Assembly (NCBI GenBank): GCA_001599755.1
Contig: BCHX01000011.1
Span: 62,001 to 126,000, forward strand
Reading direction: 5' to 3'
DNA length: 64,000 bases
Source: Gliomastix tumulicola
Taxonomy: Eukaryota; Ascomycota; Sordariomycetes; Hypocreales; Bionectriaceae
The notes below the pieces were generated by a model. The model had not been told where the DNA came from. It searched no databases and saw only the letters and a list, made by a program, of their open reading frames with translations. Positions 11,791 to 23,476 of this stretch are shown in pieces. Positions within the stretch are counted from its first letter, which is position 1. The number at the start of each line of letters is the position of its first letter. Made by a program: the position numbers and the translations under genes.

Positions 11791-13420
11791 CTTCGAAGGG
11801 GCAGGAAAGGAAAGGGGGATTGCGTCGAAAGGATGGGCTATGGAGGTGCCGCGGCAGAGGACTGGAAATCATGCCGTCGTACATACCTGATGTCTAAGAA
11901 AACAGGGTCGCCACAGCTACCCTGCTGATTAGATCCAACCACGCTTGCCCTCTTAGGAGCGAGTTCCGACTCGAGCTGTGGGTGTTGCCCTTGGTGGGAA
12001 AACTAGTCTAATCCCTTTCAAGGAACTCTCGAGCACCGCCATCCTGTTCTCTCCTCGGCGGGTACCCCAGTCGTCACCTCGTTCCTTTGTGTAGGCTTAC
12101 ATGTTCCGGTTTCTAATGGGCTGGTGACGGCGTCCTTGATTGGCACTCACAGTAGAGGCTAGAGCATTACCCCCACGCGGGAGGATACTTCATCATGCTA
12201 GAGTCAATGGCCGGCCGGCCGTACCATCAATTCCCATACCCCTTGCGTGCATAATCGTGCATGACCCTACTGCCAAGCGTCAGGTCAGCTGTTCTTATTC
12301 CAGACTGTGGCCTATCGGGAAATTAGGAAACGCGGTCGACTAGGAACTCTTCCATGGGCCACATCTACGGGGGTAGACGTGGACGGGTAGACGTGGCATG
12401 CTGGCTAAGGTGCTTTGAGCCTGGATTGTGCGCCAGGTAGACTGCGCCCAGATGGTGGCACAAATCTCCTGCCAGGCTCGAGATCCTGTGCTAGCGCAAA
12501 GGACCTGCAAAGGACCCGGCATGGAGGCTGGCCGAGACAGAGGTCGGGGAAGCAATGAGGATGACTCCGAACGGGCTTGTGATGAGTCCCGCGCTCAGGA
12601 CTAGGCGCAGGCGCAATATCCCCCTGTGTAAGGACTATCTGGAAAAAGCATCCACTTACCTTCCGACGAGAGGATCGGCTGGCGTAGTAACTCCGGAGAG
12701 TCTGCCTCAGCCGCACCTACTGGCCGCTTAGCTGTATGCGGGACCAGCACTGTCTTGCCGTTTTGATGCGGAAGCCATCAACCAGTAAGCGCCCAGCTCA
12801 GGAAACTCTGGTCTCAAGCATTGCCCCATAGTGGTGCACCAATCAGCGTGCTGTCCGAGAGTGATGGTCCACGGGATTGATTGGACCGGGACGTTCCCCG
12901 CGCCCCATAGATCCAGCATCCGCAACAGATGGGATACGCAGCATGGGCATGTGGCAAGTGGTACAAGCGAAAGATAGGCAACCCTCTCCTTCTTCCTGGG
13001 AATCAAATGGCAAAGCCCTGAAGTAGAACTTATCACGTCTGCACAGACCCAAAGGCGAAGATGACTATGAGCTACATTCAAACAAATTACAAGAGCTAAG
13101 AACGAGTTAAAGGAGAAAGGTCTGCACGATAGGCGGCATCAATATGTAGGAGAGTCGCCCCATCATTCTATTAGGACAAAGGAAATATAGAGAATGGATG
13201 TATTTCTCTTTAGACACACTCACGCGGCCCCATACGGCCATTCGAAATCATCGTTGAACTACCAAGTCCAAGTCAGCAAGGCCACACCACAGCTATCAGA
13301 GGCCTCACCTAGTTGGAGAAAGCGATGGCGAGGCGGGGACTAAGTCGGCGGTGCTCGCTGCTGTCAAGGAGCCTTAACGACGGGTATCAAATAGCACGCC
13401 GGTTTTCCTCCTGAACTTCC
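11791..13420. other. Non-coding spacer of block D0
   Basis: No gene is supported. The sequence aligns in patches with 25150-27350 (D1) and 55340-56880 (D2). An apparent 67-codon frame (12140-12343) is partly kept in D1 but broken in D2, which argues against coding. Motifs around CGGACTGTGGCC-like sequence and CCATAGTGGTGCACCAATCA recur in the copies. Confidence 0.55.
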
Positions 13421-13735
13421 TCACGGCTTAGCGAAAATCAAAGCCAAGCCGCAGCAGCCTGATGCGTAGCACGCAAGGTTCCATGTCGGACTCGGATTTG
13501 CCAGCCCAGCAACCAGAAAGGCGAGGGTCGTGAATGTCGAGAACCAGGCCCGCGCAGTCAAAGCAAAGACGTCCTGCGAATTGTTCCCCGCCTTCGACGT
13601 CACCCTACACATCACTAATCCAATCACACTGAACATGAAGTGGCCCGGAAAGAGAGATGCTGACAGCAAAAACGAGCACCGCGACGTGGGGTCTGCCATC
13701 ATCCAGTAAGAGCCGATGCAGACAGTTATTCGATG
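13421..13735 (-). pseudogene. Truncated membrane-protein relic (D0)
   Basis: The last three membrane helices of the D1 membrane protein are nearly unchanged here (ASLFPGHFMFSVIGLVM, ARAWFSTFTTLAFLVAGLA, WNLACYASGCCGLALIF). The upstream helices are missing. Compared with D1, a deletion of about 36 bp just after the ALIFAKP codons creates a premature TAG. Upstream of 13735 the frame runs into unrelated sequence (next feature), so an apparent 178-codon protein is a fusion of two fragments. Confidence 0.7.
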
Positions 13736-13960
13736 ACTCGTCATGACCATGGGACCCTGCGCCTCGCTCGTGGTTGGCCGGTTCAGTTCCCCCCTTGCGC
13801 CTACAGGTCTACCATACGATCGGAGCAGATTTTCACACCGCGACACCTTTCCTCGGCCAAATTCCAAAACGTAATAGCCATCGCCCCCAACCGCAGAACG
13901 TAGGACAGACTCGAAGATCAGGTCGAAGCGACGGTCGCTGAATTCGCTCCCTGGCAAAGC
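13736..13960 (-). pseudogene. Fragment resembling the 48.1-49.5 kb Zn2Cys6 regulator
   Basis: Nucleotides 13731-13815 align with 48395-48480. In the matching frame the translation keeps the pattern RRKGGTEPANHERGAG then GHDES, next to RKRGTGSVDREQGAE and GHDDS of the intact regulator. The fragment is short, its frame is not open over its length, and it is joined to the membrane-protein stub. It is a relic of a paralogous transcription factor gene. Confidence 0.45.
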
Positions 13961-13992
13961 CGATGCTCTTTCGAATAAAGCCGTGCGCTGTA

Positions 13993-14814
13993 CTAGATGT
14001 TGAATATCTCTTTGGCTTCCGTCTGAGAAGTGCCAAGCTTCTGCGCCGAGCTCAGAAATTTCCTAAAGTCAACGGCCCAAATCCGCCCGAGCCTCATTAC
14101 TCTTCCTGGATCGGGCCCCTCCTTCCTATTAGCGATAGAAGTACGACGGTAGACAGACAATGGCTCACCTCCTCGAAGGGGCATACGATGTGGAAAAAAG
14201 AATGGTGGCGGAGGCTGTGCCAGTCCCTCATGAGAAAAGAGGCCTGCGCGTCCTCTGTTATGTACTTTGTCCCCGGACAGATCGTGAGTAGGCGCATGAC
14301 ATCCTCAAGAGGCGTCCGCTGCGGGTCCAGCCAGTGCTTCGTCAAAGACATCGTGGAAGGGCTTAAAAGAGTGCATGGTACAGGCTCGACCCAGACAGAC
14401 GATGAAGGAGCCGGAAGGGCCGTCTCCGGAGGCGTAGAGAATGCGAGCAAAAGCCAAAGCTGATGAGCTATGTCCTTTGTCATCGTGCCGTGATGTTGAA
14501 TGTGCTCTGATAGTGGGCTCGTCAGGTTGGCCAGCACTTCCATTGGTTGGCAATAGGCGAACAAGGGACAGCAACGCTGAAGGTTCTTGCGTATGACCTC
14601 TTTCCGACTAAGAATCTAGGACAGAGTAAGTACAGCACTTCCCAAAGGAGAAAGCACTTACATAGCTGATAGTTGCGTACGCGTCGTGTATGCTTGGTCC
14701 GTCATGGTGCCCATCAGAGCGGTCGACCTCAGCAGGAATCCCCTCCATCCAGGCAAGAACTTTTGCCCAATCGGAACCTCCGGCGGTATTGGGCTGCGTG
14801 GAAGAAGTCGCCAT
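13993..14814 (-). CDS. Hypothetical protein, paralogue of the 46.6-47.6 kb gene
   Basis: Three exons give 241 residues: 14814-14662, 14615-14169 and 14118-13993. Introns are 46 and 50 bp (donors GTAAGT and GTGAGC; CTAAT branch point before the second acceptor), and all phases agree. ATG at 14814 is chosen because it opens a tidy first exon (MATSSTQPNTAGG). The middle exon shares blocks with the gene at 46647-47595: KDIAHQLWLLLAF with KDQAHRLWLLQAL, RTPLEDVMRLL with RVPLDDIMALL, and CPFEE with FPWEE directly before the second intron. The third exon also matches (PGRVMRLGR with PGIAMKLSR). The intron position is conserved. The family is unknown to me; no catalytic motif, signal or membrane segment is visible. 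Confidence 0.6.
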
Positions 14815-15723
14815 TGCAGAGAATGGAAGGGCTAGAGGCTTGGAGAAGAAAAACGCAGCAAGCAAGAACAGCGAGCAAGGAGGTTGGATCGCGCCTCGCA
14901 CGTATTTGGCTGGAGGGATCAGTCTCATCAGGTGTGGTCACTAGGAAGAAGTAATTGGACCCCTAAACACGTGCCACAGGCAAGATGGCTCCCTGCATTA
15001 GTGCGATGGCGGCAACGAGGCCTGTCACCGCGGTGCGTGCTCCTCGGAGTAGGCGCAATGGAGAGGTCATAGGTCGAGCTCGGACCTTCGAGCGTGTCAG
15101 ATCCACTACCGCACCATACCATACTTGGGATAAGCGAAAAGGAGGAGGCAACGACGAGTCAGCGTCATTTCGTTCCCGTGCCGCCATTTGTATTAAGATC
15201 AGCCGGATAGAGGCTTGGCCAATTGGCTCGTCTGCCTCCTCGTGTGGCGTCTTCTTGACCCATGCTGTGCTATTTGTCTTCATTTCATTTGGCCAAGACA
15301 TGACATCGCTCGGGCACCGTGGATAGCCACTCGGTCGACGAATACGGGCTTTCGTCTCGCTTTCTAGTTGCCTTTTGCTCTTTTCGCACCCCTACGAAAT
15401 GCGCATGAATCAGCCAGTGCACGTTAGTCAAGTACGGCCTGGTGAAAGGTCTGGGGAATAAGCTTTTGTTAGAGCACAACTTGGGCCACCACGGCAAAAG
15501 TGTGATCCTTAGCTGCTGTTATCTATCTCGACAGCTTTTTACGCAATCCCCCCCCTCCACCCGAAGAAATGGCTATCCACCCTTCTCGGCGTTAACAACT
15601 TCAGCAACCAAGGGGTAATCCGACGAACTATGTGAGGCCGATGCTCAACCCAGTCATCTCAGGACGGCCAATCCCCCGAGCTCATCCATTCCCTCCGCTC
15701 ATGCCAAAGCCCCCTTCCCCCAC
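14815..15723. other. Intergenic, no gene seen
   Basis: This separates the 5' end of the 14-kb gene from the 3' end of the transcription factor gene. Overlapping short frames exist on both strands (14963-15326), but none has splice signals, a domain or a repeat partner that would support it. Confidence 0.5.
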
Positions 15724-17860
15724 TTATTCCATGCCACGATCTGCTCGTCGTCCTGCCGGGCGCTGATAAGCCGGGTCGGGCTCAACCAGCAAGCCTTCCA
15801 CAATGTCGAGTTCCATTCGAAGAGAGCTCGCGGGGATATCAAATCGACGCATGAATACCCCCGTCTCACGGACCATCTGCTCTAGGACACTCTTGTCAAT
15901 CCATATCGACAGAGCCGGGTTGCCACATGCGGCCGAGAGTACAAGCAAGTTGTCCCATTGACTGTCCCAGTTAGCTACCCCGCTAGGTACCAAAGAATGA
16001 GATTCACTCACGCTTGCACCACACTATGAATGTGGGGGATAAACGGCCGGCTCACGAGGCTGTGGAGCAATATAGCACTTGCAGCCACTGCCCTGATTCC
16101 GTACACGGCAAAGTCGACTCGTCCGGGGTCTGGATGCCCCGTGGGCCAAATGGCTTGCTGGATGGCTGGTCGGTATGCAATGGCCTGTGCCTGCCAGTAC
16201 ATGGCTTGCATTGGTTCAGTTACGGCCTTGTCGTCTTGGTCCGTAACGCTTGCGTGGAACCAGTCCGGGTCGTGTACGGCAGCTAATATATTCATGCTCA
16301 TGACGGGGTTGGGTCCAGCATGCATAATTCTCCGAACCTCGCGGAGATGGGTAGCCATATAGAGCTGACCCAGGTAGCTTCCTCGAACCCCTTCAGCGAA
16401 GCCCTCGACGAGGAGCATATTGGGACGAGGCATGTACTCCTCAAGGAGCTGGAGAGGCGACGGCGGCAACTGCGACACGGCACTGAGGTCGTGCTCCAGC
16501 TGCAGACAGCTCCAAAAGGCCAAGATCAGCTGGTTGTCTGCTACATCTTGAATGTCTTCCGGCTTCTGATACGACCGCATCTTGCCGAGCCTCTTGTCGA
16601 GGAGGGATTGCAGTGTGCCGCTTGCTTCTTGGACATATCGCAGGCTTTCCTTTGGCTGGGCGAACTGCCCTACGTATAGGCCGGCAAAGAATTTGGCGTA
16701 AACAGCTTGCCGGGTGCAAAAGCCGCCACCCATGTGGTGAGCCAGAATATGGGCGGCGTGCGCAAAGTACTCTTGGCCAAGGCCGACACTGGCGTCCATG
16801 GCCTTGCTGCAGGCTTGGGCATGGCCCGATCCATGGTCGAGCGGCGGCTTGGTCGGACGGTCATGAACGACGCCACCACGCGGCAGTCTCGATTCAGCCC
16901 GGGGATGGCCTCGATGGTCGAGGGACCGTAGGTGGGCAGCGCATAGGCCGACATCGCTGTGCTCATCGGAGACCGGGGACCGGTGCAGACAGGCTTGACC
17001 GATGGCGAGCACGGCGAACATGAGCGCATTGGGCAGCGTGATGTTTGGCCTTCCCACACCCGCCGCCCCCAGTGTCTGGCGGGGCCGCTCCCTCTCCGCT
17101 CCCGGCGCCTTGCGCGTCGTTGATGGCGCGGTTCGGGCCTCTTTCTGTTCATTTCGGGCGGCCGACAAACCCTGGAGGAACCGCTTGAACCACCCGTCTA
17201 GCTGGCTTGGGTTGATGATGGGATAGAAGGGGAGAACATGCTTTTTGAAGCTCTCGAAGCAGGCCTCGGCATCCTGGAAGTCGAGACCGGGAGGTACAAG
17301 GGCCTTGCGTACGTGTTGTTGGTGGGCAGGAGGCGTGCCGCTATCTGTTATGCCTACATTCTCAATATGGTGGCCGGTGAAAGGCCAATCGAGCAGCGAG
17401 CCCGGGGTGGTCTCGTCGACCGCCTCCCGCTTCACTTTGGTAGGCTCCCCATCTGCCTCTTCTGCCTGGGGGATGGCCCGCCCAGTCCTTCGGTCTCGTG
17501 AGTTGGTGGGTTGTTGAAGATGTGGGTGGACTGCACGATCTCCCCCCCGCCCTATACCAGCGTATCGCTGCGGGTTGGGTGTATGTGCTAAGCGCCGTAG
17601 GGTCCGTACGCCGTCGGGCAGGCTGTTCTTGGGTTCACTCCTACTGCTCGAAGAGTTAGCCCGTCGGTGAGCATCATGCCTGCAGGGAATGCCTCTCACG
17701 GCGTGGCGTGCCCCATGCAATGCAACGCCTTGCTCTGGCACAGCCTACATGGACGCGAATCCCCTTCGGAGCCCCTCGCTTTCGACCGTGGGTACTTTTC
17801 GCAGGTCTGGGCAGCATCTTACTGAAAGATCGGAGGCGCAGAATAACCTCGTAGAAGATT
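15724..17860 (-). CDS. Fungal-specific transcription factor
   Basis: A probable nuclear DNA-binding regulator. The main exon (17643-16012) carries the fungal transcription-factor middle homology region: a start typical of the family (FESFKKHVLPFYPIINPSQL), ALMFAVLAIGQACLHRSPVS, then EYFAHAAHIL and FAGLYVGQFAQPKESLRYVQ. A 50-bp intron (15962-16011, donor GTGAGT, branch GCTAAC) leads to the last exon (SIWIDKSVLEQMV) ending at 15724. A 56-bp upstream intron (17644-17699, donor GTGAGA, branch GCTAAC) joins in frame to RPCRLCQSKALHC, which looks like the second half (CxxCx6C) of a Zn2Cys6 cluster. I could not find an intact first half (CxxCx6C) upstream. Either another intron hides it or the cluster is degenerate. 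The start codon is therefore undetermined (it lies above 17750). Confidence 0.7.
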
Positions 17861-18975
17861 CATACGGACTGCGGAGGAACGGCCACTTGCCGGTCTGGGC
17901 CGCGGTGTGACCCTGTCGTCCTGACCAGGCCACCGTGACTGTTGTTCATGGACAGATGAGAGGCAAAGCTGCCGTCCGGGCCAGACGCCGGTTCCGGAGA
18001 AGGCAGGAACGGGACGCCATCTATGGTCTGCACGCAGCTGTTCTCCATCTTGTGTATAGGGGGCATTCAGGGCTTTCAAAGATTCGTCCGCCATGCTCTC
18101 TGCGTTTGGACGGAGAGCAGGAAAGCATTCGAAGAGGCATCGGGCTCTGTTGAATGGTGGCGGCTCCGGTGGGGAGGGAGACGATTCAAGAGTCGGATCA
18201 ATCGAGGCAGAAACTCACCTTGTCAGTGCCGTCCAATGGATGCTTGCGCACGGGCCAGCGTTTCGCTTCTCGTGAATAAGGCTTCATAGAGGAGCTACTC
18301 GCTCTACGCCATCACGAAGGAGCCAAGCCGCCAAGCGTCAGAGGTACACGGCGGACATCTGGCTGGAATGTGGGCCTCGGAGTTTTGCCTATGTACGATC
18401 ATGCAGGTTGCTTCTCCACTCGGTGGTCAAGTCGCGGCATGGGGGCACACAGACGGAGATGAGTTCTCGTTATTGGTGTGGAGAAGGGTACATAGATAGC
18501 ATGTCTGTGCTGTCGTGATGCGCTCTTGGGTACATAGACTAGGGCGACAAGCCAAATAAGGATATACAGACGGGGTCCACCACGGCGGTGTGAGAAGGCA
18601 CAAGAGCCTCTTTTCGCTTTCTTGGGCCGAATTCCCCCACGTGAAAGAGAGAACGAGGCGATACCCTCAACCGGGCGTCCGCAGCTGGGTTTGGAAAAGC
18701 AGACGGACGCAGGGACGTAAATTTGATGTCCTCGCCCCTCGTCCCCCGTCTCCGCGGTCTCCGCGCTAGCCGGCCCTCTGCCACATGCGGTAGACAGGAC
18801 ATGGTGAGATACGTCCGACTGCCCCGGGACGCTGTCACAGGTTAGGTCTGCGGACAGGAGGTCTTCTCAGGGACGCATACATTCGGGGGCGGCGTCAGAT
18901 AGCAGCGTTTGGCGAGATAAAGTCTCAGCTGTCTACCCGATCTCCTCACTCCTCACCTGCTCTTCATGTCCAGAA
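17861..18975. other. Intergenic, left flank of D1
   Basis: The 5' side of the transcription factor gene (to about 18300) may contain its undetected first exon; the open frame at 18066-17860 (MENSCVQTIDGVPFLPSPEP) is a candidate. From 18390 the sequence matches the left flank of D2 and shows no supportable gene. Confidence 0.4.
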
Positions 18976-21181
18976 TCAAGGCGTGCTGTCGTCCAGCTGA
19001 CCTGAAACTTTGCTGCCAGTTAGCATGTGCTCAGGCATCGGAACAGGAGATGTCGTACCTTGCCCTTGCTGTTTCTGCACAGAGAGTACTGCCTCTAGTG
19101 AACTGTCCTCGCCCTCGGCCGCAAAGGCCTCAGCAACACTGAACTCGCGGGTGCTCTCGTTCCAGGTCAAATGCTTGGCCGTGCGGGCCATCCTCCTGGC
19201 AAGCCAGAGGATGCGCTCCTTTCTCTGGTCAGTCATCGAGGGCAGCTCGAACTGCTTCTCGTCCTCCTCGACCCGAGCGTCACGGTACCAGTTGTCGGGG
19301 AACAGCTTCTCAGCGTAGATCAGACCCCTCATCTTAAAGTCCTCCGGCAGAGGCCGCGGGGAGTCACCCTTGATGGCCCCAGGGAATGCCTCGCTATCCA
19401 TTCGCACAGGAAAGGTGCAGGTAGTGTAGATATGGTTCAGCATCACAGCCGTCAAATTCCAGGGAAACTGCTTCTCGATGTGAACCATGGCGTTGGGGTA
19501 CCGACTGACATGATGCATCCAGACGAAAAAGGTGTGAATAAAAGGCAGGCAATTGAGGTCACCCCATCGCCTGACGATAATCTCGTACGTCTTCATGTTG
19601 AAGGTCAAGGCATACTTGAACATCTCATCAGGTCCGTCCTCTGTTGTCACTGGAGGCTCTCCGGGACGGCCGGACAGTAGCCTCATCATGAAGTGCGTCG
19701 AGGTGCCATATCCAATCAGAGAGCAAGCGAGAGGAATGGCCATGTTATACCTACAAGTCAGTTAGCAAGCTATCGACGTAGTTCATCTCGGTAGTCTTAC
19801 CCGATCTCAAGAAATCGCTTTGCAATGCGGCCTATGTGAGGATCCAAGAGGCTGAAGAATTCCTCCATTGTGGCCTCAATCTGATCGACATTCTTGCCTG
19901 AGAATAGGATCGCGTGGACCTTGATGAAAGCGGTATCGATCTGGCCGAGTCGTGACGTGGTTGAGTTGAGGATGGGATCGAAGAGAGTCATGATGCTCTC
20001 TCGAGCGCTGGGGAACGGAATCGAGACTGACAGACTCTTCGTGTAGTAACAGAGTTGCTGGAGAGCGTTGGGTCGTGCCAAGATGGCCAGGTGATGGTAC
20101 AGTCGCCCGGTGGTGGGGGCCTTGTCGGAGGCCAGGCTGTACCAGTTGCGGGCCACCTGTGTCCAAGTCTCCCTGTCCTTCACGTCGACATCTTCAATGG
20201 CCATGCGGTACCTTGCGAGGTCACCCAAGCATTCGATCCAGGTGTCCTCGAATGCCGGCACTGTCTCGTACAAAAGCGCCATCATACTGTACGCCGTGTA
20301 GATAAAGGCCAGCATGTGATCATAGGAGTGCGGCAACTTGTGTCGCAGGACTTCTAAGAAGCTGTGGATGCCATGTCGCCACATCCTCGCCGGCATGGCA
20401 TATTTCGACGGCAGTCGGCGTAATGCAATGTTGGCAGATGGGTGTTGGGAGGCGAGGAAGAAGTCGTGGTGCTCGTGGAGCACGGTCCGATGTAATGTGA
20501 CCAAAGCCGTCCATTGCTCGCTGTTGAGGTCGTTGTATTTTTGTCGAGACTGTGCGTTGTCGACCTCTATGCACTTGCCCTCGATCATGACCAGGCCGGC
20601 ATATATCCCTTTCACTTCCGCCACGAGCATATCTTGTGATATCGGTTTGGTCTTTGGCTGGGGTTGAATCGATGTGTGGGGCCGTGTAGGATCTATCTCA
20701 ACCTCCGGCTTTCCTTCCTGTCCATCGCCGACACTCTCTGAGAAATCGTTCTGGTAACCATCGCCGCCATCTGTACCAGGGCCCTTTCGACTCGAACTTA
20801 GTTTCGGCAGCGCGGCAGTCTCGGATGCGGTCGCAGGCGCACAAGTTCCGGCTCTAGCATAGTCGGGAAATTTTAGTATGGCCACCGTGAGGGAATGCGG
20901 TGACGGCGATGCCTAGAACGATGCATAAAAGCTGGCGAGGGCGTGACTCACCGTGCGAGCAAACCCGGGAACGCTTCCTCAACCTCGTCGCCGGTGGGAT
21001 CTCCGTTATGCTTAGTACGATAATGATCGATGAACCCCCGCATGGGAGGGGGCACCTCGTCTTTGCATTTGGGGCATTTGACAACGCCTTTAACGCCTTC
21101 ATTGCTGGAGGCTTTGTCATCTGCGCCCCGCCGAGATGAGTCCCTCATATGTTCGACCCAGCCTCCACTCATTTGAGCCAT
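18976..21181 (-). CDS. Est1/SMG7-like protein with N-terminal zinc finger
   Basis: Four exons give 666 residues in consistent phase: 21181-20952, 20853-19801, 19750-19059 and 19001-18976. Introns are 98, 50 and 57 bp with GTGAGT, GTAAGA and GTACGA donors. ATG 21181 is the first in frame (MAQMSGGWVEHMRD). Exon 1 has a zinc-finger-like CPKCKDEVPPP then HYRTKH. Exon 2 holds the Est1 DNA/RNA-binding-type helical domain: MPARMWRHGIHSFLEVL, LAFIYTAYSMMALLYETV, FEDTWIECLGDLARYRMAIE and GRLYHHLAILARPN. In yeast and animals the family acts in telomerase recruitment or nonsense-mediated decay. Ascomycetes carry extra Est1-domain copies of unknown role, and this is probably one. A second copy at 50141-52110 lacks the 5' part. 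No lesion is seen here. Confidence 0.8.
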
Positions 21182-23476
21182 GGTAGCGACTGATGAACCT
21201 GAGCCGCACACCAAGGTATGGGAAGCCAGTTAGCAATGAACCTCGGTCGTATCGCGTGAGGATGTCGGCTAATCAGATGCGCCGAGGCACGCACTCGACG
21301 ATGTGTCGCTTGTCAAAGGCGAGCGGGCACGAGCCTGCTACCAAAGCACGTCAGCGTTGGTCTGGACTATGCATAGCCTGTGGTAGGGGAGGCAAATGCA
21401 GTGACCTACGGGTGGTGAAGACGCACGTCGTGCCGCGCGACCTGGGCTATGATGGCGGAATGCAAGTGTCTGGCGGGGTCGAGGGGTAACAATCGAAAAA
21501 TTATTGCTGGACTGCGACAAAGGGCGCCGGGGTACAAAAGAACGTCAAATGCCAAAATATTGTGTACACAGACTCTACACAAGTGGCAGAAGACTGGGAC
21601 GAACGTGCTACTTAAATACATTCCGGGCCTGCCTTGCCCAGGTCGTTGCGAACCATGCGAACCACACGCGAACCATCGCCAAGCCGTAAGGCGGCTGCAG
21701 GGTAGCCATCGTCATGCGCCTCGCTCGTGGTACGAAGGCCGGGGCGTATGAGATAACGACCTGCTTCACGCTCGGCGACGTATGTGTATGGCAAGGTTTC
21801 AGCAGGCGGACGGCCTGCCGTTGGCCACGGCTACATCTGTCTACACTGTCTTTGGGTCGACCCGAGAGGTTCGCAAACCTCCAACTTAGATGCCAGGGCC
21901 ACCCCGTAGGTAGAGGACGCCTTCTCTTACATGAAGACGGCGAGAGCAGGACAAGGCTTGCCAGCGTCTTCTTACATGCGGTCCCATACCGTTCTACGCC
22001 GAATCCCACCGTACGAGTCGGTCCCAGAGTTCAGGGGCAGTGCCACGAGTCACAGGGTGGCGATGTTCGCCTGGCCTACTGCACCCCCCTGGCAAATCCG
22101 GCCACATGCTGCCTGCGTCGCAGCGATAGGCTCTGGTACAGAGCGAGCGCGCGTACCGCACGTCCGCGGCCTGACGGTGCCGTTCGTCATCTCCAAGCAC
22201 TGACTAGAACGACCGGAAAGGGACCGGGGAGGGCGAGGAGAGGACGCTTGGCCATTCGCCAAGAGCAAGACCACGGGCCATCCCCCCTCAGCTCGTCTCA
22301 GACGACCGCGAAAGCGGCCGACAAACCCCTGGTCGGCGGGCTCCAGCGAGAATACGAGCCCGGCGCCAGTGCACGAAGGGAGTGGGCAGCGAAACTGCGC
22401 TCCTCGCCACGGCTGTCCTGTGTGCTCGTCCCCACCAGGCGTGTCTGGGCGCTGTGTGGTCGCCCCACGCCTCGATGCGTTTGTCATGTGCGTCTCGCTC
22501 GCTGCGCGACCATCCAGCTCCGTACCGAAGGACAGGGGCCAGACACCCCCTAGTCACACGCCACGACGTCCCTTTTGTGTTGTGGGCTAGGGTGTGTAAG
22601 ATGAAATTGCACACAGACCAGCAGTGGTTTATAAGAGCTGACGCGGAGCAGGGATAGATTGTATTCCTGGAAGGCACCCCTACTAGATCGTACTCTTGAG
22701 CCCTGTCAGGCACGCCAGCTAGGNNGGGGGGGGGGGGGGGGTCATATCGAGTCCACAGCCACCTACACCATATCCCTGTCCGCCACGCCCCCTGTCCACC
22801 ATCTTCCCATGACTGAACCCAGCCTTTCCCCCCACTCGGTACGCTAATACCCAGGAACATACCGTAGCTCGCTGAGTGACCGGCGGGTTAGTGTTTAGCT
22901 CGATGGCCTGGCCATCGACGTCCTTTACAGCAGGCTGCAGCACTCAAGACCAAGCCAAGTGTTGTTCCGGTTGGTGACAGTGATCTACTTCATGCCTTAT
23001 GACGCGAGTGACGCTATACGACTCGGGGTGGTGCTCGCCCTCAGATCGAGGCAACATCAGGGCGACCTCAGGTAGCTTTCCACTCTGCCTTCATTCTGCA
23101 TTCACACATTTGGCCTCCACATCAGCATAGCTCTTTACGGAGTTGAATTTAGTCAGGCCTGGTCCTAATGGGTACTCTTCCTCGGGCCGTCTTCATACGC
23201 AGCCCTTCTGTTTCGCCATATATCCTAAATAAGCTGCCTCGCCCAGTATCTTGCTTCCCAGCAAGGTGCCTGGCCTGTGAGAGGTAGGGCCACCTCCCGC
23301 AGGGTATACTCAACCAAGTTGCTCTCGTCTGTCGTTCCTCGGGGGGCTCGTCCTGCCTCCCACACCAATGACAGCCGCAAGGGCATAAAATTGCCTCGAG
23401 ATGGTTGTATACAGACGGCGAAGATTCCATCACTGGCATGTAGGATCTGCTTCGGTGATGGTAACTAAGAAAATAA
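21182..23476. other. Upstream flank and spacer of D1, no gene seen
   Basis: The segment up to about 21940 is absent from D2; it includes the promoter side of the Est1-like gene. From 21945 on it aligns with 52100-53520. A 279-codon Arg-rich plus-strand frame (21714-22553) is not preserved in D2 and is rejected. Two N bases and a G run at 22724-22741 mark an assembly weak point. Confidence 0.5.

Larger units (their letters stand above)
10460..13735 (-). repeat. Segmental duplication block D0 (partial copy)
   Basis: This block is the shortest of three related direct copies. It matches D1 from about 23480 and D2 from about 53520: the DUF3295-like coding region, the spacer with a CATAATCGTGCATGACCCT motif near 12250, the GACCATCTGG-like segment near 12640, the downstream flank of the membrane gene (13080-13330) and the last third of the membrane gene. 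It lacks the Est1-like gene and the 5' two thirds of the membrane gene. Confidence 0.75.

Noticed and set aside
12140..12343. Small conserved protein in the block spacer
   Set aside because: The frame is similar in D0 and D1 but broken in D2; nucleotide conservation outside the frame is just as high.
16014..17501. Several plus-strand frames of 70-136 codons
   Set aside because: They are antisense shadows of the fungal transcription factor gene.
21714..22553. A 279-codon plus-strand frame, Arg-rich
   Set aside because: The aligned D2 segment does not preserve the frame, there are no domains, and it crosses non-coding spacer.
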